A program made the position numbers and the translations under genes. From Acanthosepion esculentum (Eukaryota > Mollusca > Cephalopoda > Sepiida > Sepiidae), in NCBI GenBank assembly GCA_964036315.1, contig OZ038488.1, positions 65,521,909 through 65,585,908 on the forward strand: a stretch of 64,000 nt of DNA, read 5' to 3'. The stretch's first letter is position 1, and every line of letters starts with the position of its first letter. Under the pieces are notes generated by a model. The model had not been told where the DNA came from. It did not search any database and saw nothing but the letters and a program-made list of their open reading frames with translations. Positions 46,139 through 58,189 of this stretch are shown here, piece by piece.

Positions 46139-46819
46139 TTAGGTGTAAATAAAACAGTGCTCAATGCAAAATAACAGAGCTATTAAGTATATATTAATAA
46201 ATATACATAATACCTCACACAGACAATATGTTAATTTATTTAAAATGGAATGATCTAATTTGTATTAAATACATTATATTTATTTTCAAATTTTCTAGTT
46301 AAATTGTTCACTAATATTGCATATTATCATATATAATTAGGTTACAATAAGATTTGTATTTTATATGAATTCTACCTTATGAAAATTGAGATGTAGTAAA
46401 GTTGTAGTCCCCGTATCACAGATTCAGGTATGGACCCATGAGATCCTTACACCGGCCCTGGCAGACGCTCTTGGCGAAACGTGTCGTTTATAGCTTTTCA
46501 ACTTTGTCTCATTATCTTCTATATTTAAGAATAGACATCACAAGGAATACATTGTACAATATTTTGTTGAAAAAAAAGATGAGTGATGAATTCTAGAAAA
46601 CATAGAAGAAAGAATACTTGCATTTGAGATCTGATGGTAGTTTTTAACGAAGATTTATTTTTGGGTAGATAAATTAGGCCTTTTAATTCTTTATTTAGGA
46701 AGAGCTGCATTTTTGTATTTGTGAAAATCAGTGAGAGCAGTGTATGAAAAGTTTTGCTGTGCAGTTGATAAATGTCTCTTTTTTTTTTAAAAAAAGGACT
46801 CTGTCTCCTATGAATCTTG

Positions 46820-47010
46820 TATTTATAGACCTAGAGATCAAATTTAATTCAAATTCATTACATTCACTTTTGTGCAAGTACTCTTGGGAAAAGTATGAAT
46901 CAATCTCTTCTCCCCTGGCTATAGGTTAAATAATAGAGCTGGTTGAGGTCTTCAGCCTTGTTTGGCAACCAGTCTAAAAGAAGTACAATTCTAAATTCAA
47001 AATCATTTGT
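46820..47010 (+). repeat. SINE body fragment
   Basis: 'cattacattcacttttgtgc', 'ttgggaaaagtatgaatcaa', 'ctataggttaaataatagag' and GGCAACCAGTC match the shared SINE body. Confidence 0.6.
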
Positions 47011-48366
47011 GTAAGGGAATAAGAACTTCATCCCATAAAATGATTTGTTGGATGATGAATTACTAGTTTTACTCCATCTTATTATTGTTACTTTTTATAA
47101 CAACTATGTAAGTCGATTTAGTCTTTGAATGATAGAATAATTTTTGTCCCTATGACACTCGGCCTTGTGGGTCAAAAATGTATGTTTAGATGGATATATG
47201 CTATGAAGGAAGTTGGTTGTAAAGCCAGATTTGTGGCAAAAGGCTTTTGGAAAAGATTTTAAATGAATTCCAGGAAGCATTTACAACTAGTGAAAAACAA
47301 TGTCTTGCGCTTATTTGATTTATTTTTGCTCACAGAAAATGAAGAATTCAATTTCATTGAGCACTAATTCAATATTTAAATTCAATATTAAGTTTGCATT
47401 TTTCTATGAGAAGGAGATTCAGAAGGAAATGTATCTGTGGTCACAAAAGGAAGCAAATATAAATGGAAAAATTTGGTACTTGAACATACATCTATCAGAT
47501 GCATCTTCAAAAGGGTAATAAAAGGTGAAAAAGATACCTGGCAGTAATATTTCTGTAGAAGAACACAAGACCAACATAAAAAAGATCTCAACTTGGGTGT
47601 GTCTGGTGTAGGCAAGAATTATGTCTTGAATAATTGACTGTTTGTTTGGAGAAGGCATCACTGCTAAATTTGCATAGCAGTTGCACTAATTGGTGCAAGA
47701 ATTGTCATGGTTGATTGTCAGTGAATCATAGCTGATCTGTGGCTGTGATTACAGGTATATAAGACTTGCAACTATTACTTTTGCTGAACCTCAAATTTGA
47801 ATTGTACATTTTGCAACACATTGGAATTGCAATTGTACATTTTACAACACATTGGATTTGCGAAACCAAGTGGGTTAATAAAATTTCAAGTTCCTTTATT
47901 ACTAGCATCATGAGAAAATGTATTTTTTTTTCTTTTTTATTCATTATTATTTTATTTATTGATTTTAGTTCATTTTCCCACAAAACAAAATAATATTGAT
48001 GTTCAAGCTGAAGATGCCAAAGGGTCAGGAGTAAGTCCAATTGTTTTTCTATATGAGTCTTTTAGGAAATTCCTAATGGTGGAAGTTACAGTGGTTTTTC
48101 ATATTTTCAGAGGGGTGGGTGATAAGATTAATGCTTGGTCATCAAAAACATTAAAAGGAGTGGTTAGAGGTGCCATTAGTTAGTGAAACTTTAACTATTT
48201 ATTTGGCTACCTTATGTAGTGAATTAGTTATAATAATATTCAGGGATGTATTCCAATTAAATGCTTTATTGTTAATAAGCATCTGTATCAAGCTTTATCA
48301 AAGGAACAAGTTAGAGAAAAGAGGCAGAGAATATAAATCAATACCTTGAAAAATATATTGGAATGG
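47011..48366 (+). other. Intergenic sequence with a 31-bp tandem duplication
   Basis: 47800-47863 holds two copies of 'tgtacattttgcaacacatt' with GGAATTGCAAT. No coding family is recognised in the short open frames here. Confidence 0.5.
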
Positions 48367-48740
48367 TTTTTGATTGATTGATTTGATTTCTACAGCTTAT
48401 TAACCCTTTGCAGGTTATTTAAAGCCAGAAAATATTTTTAGATTGGAAGAATTTTTTAGGAGATAATAATGATTTAGTAATACAAGTCTTACTAATTAAC
48501 CTATAGCTGGGAGGAGAAAAATGGGATTTATATCTTTCTCAAGGGTATTTGCTCGTAAGTGAATGTAACAAACACAACTGGAATTGGAACTTGGCTCTCT
48601 GATTAATAATTTCAAGCCATTATACATTTCATCAAAACACATTCAATTATACAGGACCTGGTATTCTCAAGCGGTCACCCATCTAGCTATTGACCAGTCT
48701 CGACGTTGCTTAACTGTTTCAACGTGATGTGGGAGCATAT
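48367..48740 (-). repeat. 5S + tRNA-like composite SINE
   Basis: Minus strand in order: a shortened 5S head ('cacatcacgttgaaacagtt', AAGCAACGTCGAGACTGGTC, 'agatgggtgaccgcttgaga'), a tRNA-like middle ('tgtataatggcttgaaatta', CCAAGTTCCAATTCCAG), the shared body, and the tail 'cctgcaaagggttaataagc' ending AATCAATCAATC. Apart from a deletion in the 5S part it looks full length. Confidence 0.78.
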
Positions 48741-49465
48741 TGGAATGAGGAAAGATTACACGCATTCCAGTCATTGAATGAATTCAGGTCACAAACATAG
48801 TGTGGATTGTTACGTTTACAAAAAATATTTTTCTTTTCACAGATCGCAACATTTATCAGAGAGATGAAATTACAATTTTTTTTAATTATTGCATTATTCC
48901 AAAATAACACATCAGCAGATAGCTAATGTCAACAACTGAGCACAAATAGTTATTAATTAAAAAATCAGTAATTAATCTAATATTATCTATAACTACATGT
49001 GTACAATAATGTCGTTTTTGATTTTGAATCTTTGATAAAAGTTTAAAAAACCATAAATACGAAAAAAATGCGTATTTTGTCGAAAATTCCTTTTTCCACA
49101 ATTTATTTGTTTGTGTTAATGCTTATTACCGAAACAATAATAATACTGAATAATTTTTTTTAAACATTAAAGTATAACAGCTGTCGCGGTCTGTCAATGA
49201 AGAAAGTAATAAATAAGTTAAATATTGCACACGCTTAAAAAACAGGAAATGTAACAATGTAATCGATTTTGTTTTTTGAAAAGAGTTGTCTCCCTTGTAT
49301 TCTTTAGCAGCCAAAAATGTTAAAATAGTTTAAAAAAGTTAGTAACTGAAAAGTGTTTCGTAATCTTAGTTTAAAGTATCAACCAGTTGTTTAATAAATG
49401 GTCGATTCTATTCATTCTTAAAAATCCTAAAATCAATTTAAAAAATATTTATATAAACTAAAAGG
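48741..49465 (+). other. AT-rich intergenic sequence
   Basis: No element or coding recognised. Confidence 0.5.
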
Positions 49466-49469
49466 CGTG

Positions 49470-50015
49470 AAAATTTATATGGATTAACTTTAAAAGGAGT
49501 GAAGACTTGTATGGATTATAAGGGGTGACTGAAGAGTTACATAGATTAAAAGATGAGGGAAGGCTTATACGGACTAAAAGAAGAGATGAAGAGTTATATA
49601 TATTAAAGAAAGAGTGAAGGCATATTGATTACAAGAAGGGCTGAGATTTATATGGATTAATAGAAAGTGTGAAGAGTTACATGATTTAAAATAAGAAATG
49701 AAAATTTATATGGATTAAAAGTAGGAGTGAAGATTTATATAGATTAACAGGAGTGAAGATTTATATGGATTAAAAGGAGGGAAGTGTTATATGGATTAAA
49801 AGAAGGAGTGAAGAGTTATATGGATTACAAGAAGGAATGAAGACATATGGATTAAAAGAAGGATTAAGACTTATATGGATTAAAAGATGGGATGAAGATT
49901 TATAGGGATTAAAAGGAATGAAGTGTTATATGGTTTTCAAGAAGGAGTGAAGTCTTATATGGATTAAAATTAGGAGTGAAGAATTATATGGATTAAAAGA
50001 AGGATGTCAGATATG
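49470..50015 (+). repeat. ~29-bp minisatellite, about 18 copies
   Basis: Degenerate units of 'ggagtgaagagttatatgga' plus TTAAAAGAA with variable length (25-33 bp). Confidence 0.85.
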
Positions 50016-50289
50016 TTGGAGAGGCTTTTTTATGTTACACCAAACCTTTTCATAATATTTTTCATATTGGCTTGAAGACCAAAGAGTTCTATAGCTGTAT
50101 GTTACGCTTGCAGGGCTGACTTTGTATGAGTGACTAGGATTGCATCATTAACAAATAGAAGATAATATTAATTTTACTTCCTAGTAATAGTAGTCTTAAA
50201 ATATTTTTGAAATTCTTTAGATGACTCAATCTTATTATTATCATTATCTTCTGTTTTGTGAATCCTGTTCTTTTATTGTTCTTTCTCCT

Positions 50290-50545
50290 CATTAAAATCA
50301 TATTCTCTTGCACACTTGCACAGGATTAACGACAATAGAAGAACAAGATTCAGGGAGTCAGAAGATCGGAAGAGAGTTCCACAGGTGAGAAGTGCAACAA
50401 AAGAAACTATTAGAACTTACGGTTGCATCTAGCGAGTTAAAAAGTAAGACAGTGAGACCTAGTTGCCAATCTAGTAGTAAACTTAAATTTATGCAGTCAT
50501 AGAACCAATGTGAAAAGCTCATCAGAACAATCATAATAATATTAT
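50290..50545 (-). mobile_element. LINE 3' coding fragment
   Basis: Minus strand complement of 'ggaagagagttccacaggtg', 'ggttgcatctagcgagttaa' and 'gagacctagttgccaatcta', as in 59.8 kb. Confidence 0.65.
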
Positions 50546-50559
50546 TATTTCCTTTGATT

Positions 50560-52640
50560 TTTGGTGTATACTCATTTCTTTCTGGATTCCACCCAGAGAC
50601 CTAAGGTCAGAAATGGCATCATGAAATTTTCCACTGAGCATTTTTTGAGGAAAAAAGACCCAAGATCACATATATTTTTTACATAGATAAAGCCCTTCAT
50701 AAGGTGAGGGCTGTACTTATGAGTACAATTTTTTGTATTTCTTTAAGGCTTGTGCGACCAGGAATCCCTTCAATGAGTCTATTGGAACTTTTTCCAATCA
50801 ATCTGAGGACTCCAGAATTGTTGATGTCCTCATGTGACACATTTTGAGATTTTTAATTCAAGATCCTTGTATTTTTATTTTTTTGAAGATCTTCAAAGAA
50901 CCATTACCGTCTGCACTGACTGCCATGTCAATAAGGCACATTTTCTTTCTGTGGTCTCTGATCTTAATGTCTGGACAATTAGCTTTGATTGCTCTGTCTG
51001 TGTGTATTGTAAGTCCTATAAAATTGTTACAGGACCTATCTCTGTAACTGGGTCTGGGTAGTGCTCATACCAATTTCTTGTAGTTTCCTTTCCATAAAAG
51101 TTGCAACCCTGCACTATGTAGTCACTGATGTGTATGCGGTTTGTCAATATCAGCTTGTTTGGTATGGGCAGAATATTGATTGTGAAGAGGTTTATCTTAC
51201 TATCATTTCTGTATCTGGTCAATTGCATTTACTTTCTTTTTTAAGGTTTTTGTTGCTGCTGTAGGTGTATTATGTTTTACTTGCATTTCTGTTGTAGAGT
51301 TATTTCCTCAGTGGACTAAATTCGTCCTAAATAGGTTCAACATACAAAAACGTTAGGAACTTGTAATAATAAGTATTATGCAGAGTAATCGAGTTGTGGT
51401 AGCTGACTACTTTCCATATTCGACTCACACTGACTCCTACTTATATTAGATGGGAGAGTCTATTATTTATAGATTAGGTGTCTTTCACCATAACAATTTC
51501 TTTACCCACTTGAAATTCCATTTTGAACTTGTTGGCTTCCTTTATTACTGAATACAGTTTCTGACTTCTTACATGTTCTTTAACACAGATGATCATCCAG
51601 TCTTCTGTAGTTTCCAGTTATTTTTGAAGGCTGACTGTTGTATTTTTGTAGGACAGTTCTAGTTAAATTAATCTGCTGTCTCCTTCAGATCTGGGCATAT
51701 ACAGATGATCAATATCAGCCTTGCGATGATGCATATGTGATGGCAAGTGAGAAGCTTTCTTGTTTTGGTATCCATTCACTTAATGTCAGCCGTGGTCCAA
51801 TTAAAGATACTGAAAATGTATTGCAGCACAGATATAGCCAAGTTGTTTATGGCTGATATTTCGTTTCTTGAATTCAACTAGGTATTCAATACCAGATGTA
51901 TACATCTGTAGTGTTCTTTTCATACTTTTGCCTTCATTTGGGTATGCTGTATTCCATGTCCTTCACTAATTCCTAGGTACCTATAGGCATTTTCTTGTTC
52001 CAGTTCCCTAATCTTTCTGACAAAATCTAGATCTGTTGAGTGTGTTTCTGTAATTCTCCCTTTCTTGAATGTTACTTTTGCACATTTATCTAATCCGAAA
52101 TCCATACCTATGTCATCACTGAAACATTTTGCAGTATTGAGGAGAACCTTCAACTCACCGTCGTCTTTGGCAAAGATTTTGAGATCATCTATGTAGAGTA
52201 GGTGATTAAATACTTTCTTGTTACTTTGTATCCATAGCTATTATTGTTTAGTTCATGCGAAATGGAGATTAAGGACAGACAAAACAGAAGGGGTGACAGG
52301 AAGTCTCCTTGAAAGATTCCTTGTCTGATATTCAGGCAGTTGGAAGTGCCAATGCCTTTGGTGGGATTTAGGTAAAATGTGGTTTTCCACATTCCCATGC
52401 AGTGTTTAAGGAAATTTGCACTCAATGAGGTGACTTTGTACATTTCCAAAGCTCTAAGGATGCAGGAATGTGCCACACTATCAAAGGCTTTATGACAAAG
52501 AATATACATCTTGGCTGGAGACGCCATAGATTTTGATGCCTTTGGCTTCAGCCTGCTAAACCTATAGGTAAATCTGGCATTGCTTGGAGGTAAAAAAAAA
52601 CTGGACACATATTCTACATGCCTCATCCCATGGCAGGAAG
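50560..52640 (-). mobile_element. R2-like LINE, RT palm to C-terminal domain
   Basis: Minus strand. 52189-52626 gives CHKAFDSVAHSCILRALEMY, then IRQGIFQGDFLSPLLFCLSL (RT motifs with QGxxLSPLLF). The frame before 52153 has LLYIDDLKIFAKDDGELK (Y-x-DD). 51920-52153 gives IGMDFGLDKCAKVTF, ENAYRYLGISEGHGIQH. 50850-51260 gives a decayed tail (PNKLILTNR... and KCALLTWQS). The order and motifs are those of R2/R4-type elements with a C-terminal endonuclease. Frameshifts and stops are present. Confidence 0.75.
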
Positions 52641-53414
52641 TAAAAATTGAGAAACAGTGAGACCCCTCCTTTTATATCATTTATTTCAACTCCACTTAGC
52701 TGGTATTAATTAAAGTCCTTTGACAGACAAAGTGGGGCAATCCCACAGAATTCTAAATTTTGGTCAGAATGCTAAGTTCTTGATTTTCTTCTGTTAAGCA
52801 AACAAGTCGAATGTGCTCAGAAGAAAATAGGTTGTGTCAAAGGAAAAACATTTTAAAATAAAAGTCATTATGATCACAGGATTGGACAAAGAAGCTTTAT
52901 TGAACATTTTTCTACAAAACATAAATGGGAAAAATAGCAATGAAAATTTCTTTAAGTCTCTTTCTGAAATGTCTCATATTGCAAATACTCTTTTTTAAAA
53001 ATGTTTGACAGCATTAACAGTCTTCTATTGATGGCTTGAAAACATATCTATCAAATCTCAGTACATCATTCTTTATAAGAGCAAAAAAATATTCATAATA
53101 TTTTTTAAAGTATTTTTATTCATATTATAGAAGATCCATTAATAAACTATAAAAGAAAATATGTTGAGTGCTTTTGGTTGTAAGTTACCACAAAACAATC
53201 AAAGGGAACATCCACATAGTTTTCAGTTCCTATTAAAAATTTGTTTTTTTTTATTTAAATAAAAACTTGTTTTAAACACATCATAAAGATTATTGTTGCT
53301 GTCCAAAGTTGTAAATAAATTGCATTTACAGTATGAGGTGATGTAAAAAATATCACCACTCTTGGCTTTACAAGTTCTCCCTCACTGACTTCAGATGGTA
53401 AATCACCCTGAGCA
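52641..53414 (-). other. 3' flank of the P4HA paralogue
   Basis: Probable 3' UTR and flank of the minus-strand gene; AT-rich with several reverse-strand AATAAA signals. Confidence 0.5.
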
Positions 53415-53485
53415 TCAGGATGATGGGTCCAGAAGGCAGGGCCTTCGAAATATCTGCCCTATTTCTCGGATCCATTTGGTACTCA
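53415..53485 (-). CDS. P4HA: P4HA paralogue, terminal exon
   Basis: Minus strand, acceptor TTAACCCAG. TG completes Val, then STKWIREIGQIFRRPC, then LLDPSS and TGA at 53415-53417. This is the family C-terminus (human SNKWLHERGQEFRRPC) with a six-residue extension. Reverse-strand AATAAA signals follow in the AT-rich DNA at about 52.9-53.3 kb. Confidence 0.92.
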
Positions 53486-53714
53486 CTGGGTTAAGCAAAA
53501 TAAATAAAAAATAAATAAAATGAGTTAATAAAAAAGAAATTAAATTTTTATAGAAATTAAATATTTTTTTATAGAAAAATGTCATTATCAAAAAATATCA
53601 TTATCAAAATGTCATTATCAAAAATTTCTTATTAAATCAAATATTAGATTGTGCGCAATGTTATGTCATATGTTTTTTAAATTTTCGTTACAGGGAGAAT
53701 GAAATCAATGCAAA

Positions 53715-54385
53715 TGTAACACACTTATAATAAGTGAAACATGCGATTGTGGAATCTTCCACGTCTGCCAGTCACCCCCGCGGGGAAATGTACTCTTTCC
53801 TGTGGTGATTATCGTCACCATCAAACATACATTACGTGGAAATCGTATGACAAACATTCATTGGTTAATCTCCTCAATACTAGCTCGCTGCTTGGTTAGT
53901 TCCGGCCAATCAAATCGCCTGCACATGACAAATATGTTTCCCGCTAACTAAGGTTGAGCCAGTCACGTGATACACCATCTTATATAAACAAAACACGAGT
54001 GGTTCTCTGCCTCTTTTTCGCCACTCTTGCGTCTCATCTCTTGCTGCCCAAATGTAACCTTCAAGAACTCCCGTCTTGACCATGCAGTCAGATGTTAAAG
54101 AACATTACAACATTCACGCAAGTACAACGCTTAACTCTTCTGAACTCTTTACAAATACACAATTCCTAACATGCAACAGGAACTCATTCTTCTAAACTAC
54201 AGTTTAATAATTATTTCTACCTTTATGAGCTCTGGTACAAATATTTCCAAATCTAAGAGACATAACTCTATCAAACCTTTAGCTTATGTACATGTACACT
54301 AAGACCAATAAATTCAGTTGTTATGTTTTGAATCATTATTTTCTGTCTTGTATTAATTGTTGTGGGTGGAAGATTATCGGACACG
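53715..54385 (+). other. Promoter-like, possibly LTR-derived block
   Basis: CCAAT-type motifs (GGCCAATCAAATCGCC), CTTATATAAACA at 53979-53990, then AATAAA at 54306-54311. AATCTTCCAC near 53751 and its complement near 54370 form an inverted pair. The order resembles an LTR, but no target duplication was found. Confidence 0.3.
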
Positions 54386-54439
54386 CCCAGTTTTAAGCCT
54401 TCTCACCATTCAAACCTTCTGATACTTTCTAACACTTCA

Positions 54440-54930
54440 CACATCCCCAACACGATCTCTTCAGGTTGACAATTAGCGTCAAGAAAACTGAGGTAATAGG
54501 ACAAGGATCGAACTCACCACCAAACATAAAACTTGGTAGTGAATCTCTGAAAGTTTGTTTATTGGGATCCACAATAACATCAACCCTATCTATAGATGAA
54601 GAATTGACAAGCAGAATAGGAAAGGCCACAGCTGCATTCAAGAAACTTGTGCAAAGAGCATGGAAAAATGATAAACTTAAGATACGAACCAAGTCTTTAA
54701 TTTATCAAACATGTTTCCTCTCAACACTCCTTTACGAGAGTGAGACGTGGACCTTGTATGCTGGTCAGGAGAGGAGGTTAAATAGTTTTCACACGAGATG
54801 CTTAACAAATAGTTTTAAAATTAAATGACAACATGGCGTCCCGGATACAGAAGTGCTCAAAAGTGCATTCAGTCACTGTATCCCATCCTGTGGTATCGGT
54901 CTGGGACTAGCACGAATAATAAAAAGAATA
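54440..54930 (+). mobile_element. LINE RT C-terminal fragment
   Basis: + strand: SVKKTEVIGQGSNSPPNIKL, LLGSTITSTLSIDEELTSRI, GKATAAFKKLVQRAWKNDKL, QTCFLSTLLYESETWTLYAG, QERRLNSFHTRCL. After a frameshift VPDTEVLKSAFSH. This is a standard animal LINE post-RT segment (LLYGSETWTLY). It lies in the last intron of the P4HA paralogue, antisense to it. Confidence 0.78.
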
Positions 54931-56525
54931 CTTTAAAAAGATATTTATTTTCACGTAAACATAAATACAACGGTTAGCATAAACACAATGTCCTTTCCTA
55001 TATATAGAAAATGTGTCAGGTTGACATACCCCTCTTGTGGAGTGAAATAGGGCTAGCTAATTTGTGTCTTTAAAACACTCGGCAACTGATACAGTTGGCG
55101 GCGGAGTGAATTTCTTGCTTGATGCTTCGGAGTAGGTCCGGTCCCTTTTCTGCTGGTGGTTCAGATTTTAGACTCATTAGCGTTACTGCACGGCAGCCAT
55201 CACTGGCGTTGTTTGCATACATTAGATTTTGATTTTGCTGATTAGATTTGCGCGGAAGATTAAATTGTTAATGACCTTTTTACGGCAACTAAGGACTTGT
55301 TGGGATTGCTATGAGTTTGAATTTGTTATCAGAAGGTTTTAATATTAAGATGGTTAGTTTACGGGCATGTTCACCATATTAATCCACAACAATATAGAAT
55401 ATAGGCATTCAAAACGAATCAATCACAAGACAATTGAATAAGAAACAACGGTAATTAAGGTTTCAATAAAAACAACAGGCATTTATGTACAATTAATATA
55501 CAATTAGAAAACTTGTGGTTTGATAATGCAAGAATTGACCATGTATAAATTGGGTATCTTATTGATTTACAGTTCAAAATTGTTCATGTGTTAAAGAACT
55601 GGTCAAATAAAGTAAAATGGAAAATATTACTTATACAGAAATTTGTGTAGTTTGTGTGCGTGAATAAAGTAGAGTATAAATGTCTTAATTTTCTAGAGTT
55701 GTTTACCTTAGATTGTTCTGTATTTATCTTTTGTTAAAGAACACTTTTCTTAGGAAGTTGTAAGTGAATTTTGAGAGAATAATGTTGGTGTTTGAGTCAG
55801 CAGTTGACGCGCGAAAAGTTTCTTAAGTCAAAATAGCGACGCGCGTGGATTCGTGTGGCATCTCTCTGAAGCTAAGTGACTGACTGGTCAATTGGGTCGA
55901 AATGGTCCTTTTTATTGGTTTTTGGAATCCAAAGTAGGCTCCAGGGAACTTGGCGCGAAATAGGTTTTCGACAATTGTTATAAATTTTGGTGTTGTCTCA
56001 ACCAATAAAAAGTCGAGATTTGCAATGTGAGGTGTTGGTTGGCTAAAACTGATTCTGATGGAAGAGTGTATTTTATCTCAGGGTGAGTATAAAATATGGA
56101 CGATTCTATCAGACTCATTGCGTGCGCAGTAAAAAACGCTATTCCGCAGCAAATATCTGCAAACAACGCCAGAACATTCGATTTATATTGTTCTGATGCA
56201 GATAGAGCATCGCCATAAATAGGCCTCAAATTAATGCTTATCGAGAAAAGTCTCATCCGAAAACCGCGATTAATAAATCATTTGATTTTAAGTCGAGATA
56301 ACGGGCACAGAATTGTAATTTTTTAACAAATTTTCATCGTACAAGTTCCCAGCAAGTGCAACCAACATTTATTGTTCGTTCTACTCAATAAGACATGTTT
56401 AAATGAAGGATTGCCGCCTATAAAATTAAGTAGAGAGCGGTTGAAGTTATTAAAACATAAAATTCGGAATCACCAACTACACAACCAAATAAGTGAATAG
56501 AAGGTGTACGATTCATTCTGCGCAG
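54931..56525 (+). other. Intron sequence, unclassified
   Basis: Moderate-GC sequence without recognised coding or repeats. The block near 55.15-55.25 kb and the one near 56.15 kb share GGCGTTGTTTGC, in opposite orientation. Confidence 0.4.
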
Positions 56526-56541
56526 ATGTAAACAAACTTAC

Positions 56542-56638
56542 CCCATTTATCACCCAAGGCCACCGGGCATCCGCCATGAAGTAGTCTCTCGTCTGTTGAC
56601 CCATTCCGTCTTAAGTTGTACCAAAGTGCGGCCGCACC
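56542..56638 (-). CDS. P4HA: P4HA paralogue, catalytic His/Lys exon
   Basis: Minus strand, acceptor TTTCAG|GGT, donor TGGG|GTAAGT, 97 nt (32 codons plus one base). The peptide GAAALWYNLRRNGS, then TDERLLHGGCPVALGDKW, matches GTAVFWYNL and RHAACPVLVGNKW. His aligned with His483 and Lys aligned with Lys493 are both kept. The exon lies in a GC-richer patch than its surroundings, including a GCGGCCGC site. Confidence 0.92.
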
Positions 56639-56914
56639 CTGAAACCAAAAGAAAATAAACTAACTTTAAACAAATGAATGAATATTCCATTTCACACACG
56701 TGCGCACATATATTACGCAGCAGTGTGTAAATTTGTTGCTATCTGACAAAACACAGCAACAGTTAGTAACTGTGCTTATAAGGTTTTCGGGGAATAACTT
56801 TGATAAGACTTGCAAATTAGCCTCTTCACTCAACGTGAATAGATAGGTTATTTTAAAAATATCATTACAGTAGAACAACAATTAGGAAAATGACATTTTT
56901 TGTTGAAATATTCA

Positions 56915-57185
56915 GGTGAAATGGCTAGATGTAACCGTAAATTATTTGCTAACGGTTTCTTCTATCACACTTCTCTCTTGTTGAACTCTATTCCGTCTTA
57001 TTGCTTCCCAGGCAATTTTGATCTTCAAAAATTTAAATGCAATGTCAATCCTTATCGTCTGTCTCTAAATTCTTGTTCTTTTATTGTTCACTCTCATTAA
57101 TAGTATTTTTTGTCATATTCTCTCACACTCAGTAACCTCACGCGTTCTAGTGGCTTTATTGCTTGGGATGAAAAAATTGATAAAA
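56915..57185 (+). mobile_element. LINE 3' end
   Basis: + strand RCNRKLFANGFFYHTSLLL, NSIPSYCFPGNFDLQKFKCN, VNPYRLSLNSCSFIV, then the 'gtggctttattgcttgggat' tail of the common LINE family. Confidence 0.78.
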
Positions 57186-57291
57186 CAGAATAAAATACTG
57201 ATAACGACTTTGATCAGAATAGTTCATCGACTGAAGTAATATGTTCATGTTTCATTTATGATTTCTACTTCTAAACAGATGTATATCCCCC

Positions 57292-57299
<8 letters not shown>

Positions 57300-57376
<77 letters not shown>
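57300..57376 (+). repeat. (TA)n microsatellite
   Basis: About 75 bp of TA. Confidence 0.95.
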
Positions 57377-57378
<2 letters not shown>

Positions 57379-57623
57379 TTATCGGTTGTAGTTGTGATAG
57401 AGTTAGTGAGTAGAATAATATAAATAATATATAAATAATATATATATAAATAATATATTTTTTTGATTCGTTGGGTTTGTCTGAAAGGACAGTTCTTCTA
57501 TTTTGGAATGAGCCAAAATAGAAGATCTACCCTTCCTGACAAACCCAACGAATGAAACAAATATATTATTCTACCCACTAACTCTATCACAACTACAACC
57601 GAAAAGAATTTATCTAAACTCAA

Positions 57624-57670
<47 letters not shown>
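57377..57670 (+). repeat. Nested inverted-repeat element and (TA)n
   Basis: Outer arms 'tcttatcggttgtagttgtg' / complement (57377-57420, 57568-57614). Inner arms 'ttcgttgggtttgtc' / complement. The centre is TTCTATTTTGG/CCAAAATAGAA. A TA tract follows. Confidence 0.85.
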
Positions 57671-57671
<1 letters not shown>

Positions 57672-57966
57672 CCATAAAGAAAAAGTAAAATTAATTTAAT
57701 TTACTAATTAGTAACTAATTTGATAATTGGTAACGGCACGCTTCGGCTATAGGATTGATTCGCTGATGAAAAAAAAATATATAGGTTCGATGTTGGTCGG
57801 GAGGCAGATTTTTTTCGTCGGACTTTTCGATATAGGCCGGTTGATATTAATTTCGCTGTTTAAGAAAATAAAAACAGGGTTCGTCGCCGAAATACCCTGA
57901 ACGAGAATAAGGACGGTGATCCCAAAAGATAACTCTATAAAGGGAAGCTGGGATAATTGTGTGAGG

Positions 57967-57967
<1 letters not shown>

Positions 57968-58025
<58 letters not shown>

Positions 58026-58099
58026 GGACATGGAAGTCAGCACTTAGAGGCGACAGTCTGTTTCATACTGTTTTATAGCACACTTTAAGACTATATTTC

Positions 58100-58172
<73 letters not shown>
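57968..58172 (+). repeat. (TA)n, half inverted-repeat arm, (TA)n(TG)n
   Basis: TA tract, an arm with 'gtggacatggaagtcagcac' (58022-58080, family of 25052-25175), then TA and TG tracts. Confidence 0.85.
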
Positions 58173-58189
58173 TACAGCGAGGTTCGCTA

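Noticed and set aside
48000..48183. Possible host exon near 48.0 kb
   Set aside because: A donor-like GTAAGT occurs near 48031, but no compatible partner exon or protein similarity was found.
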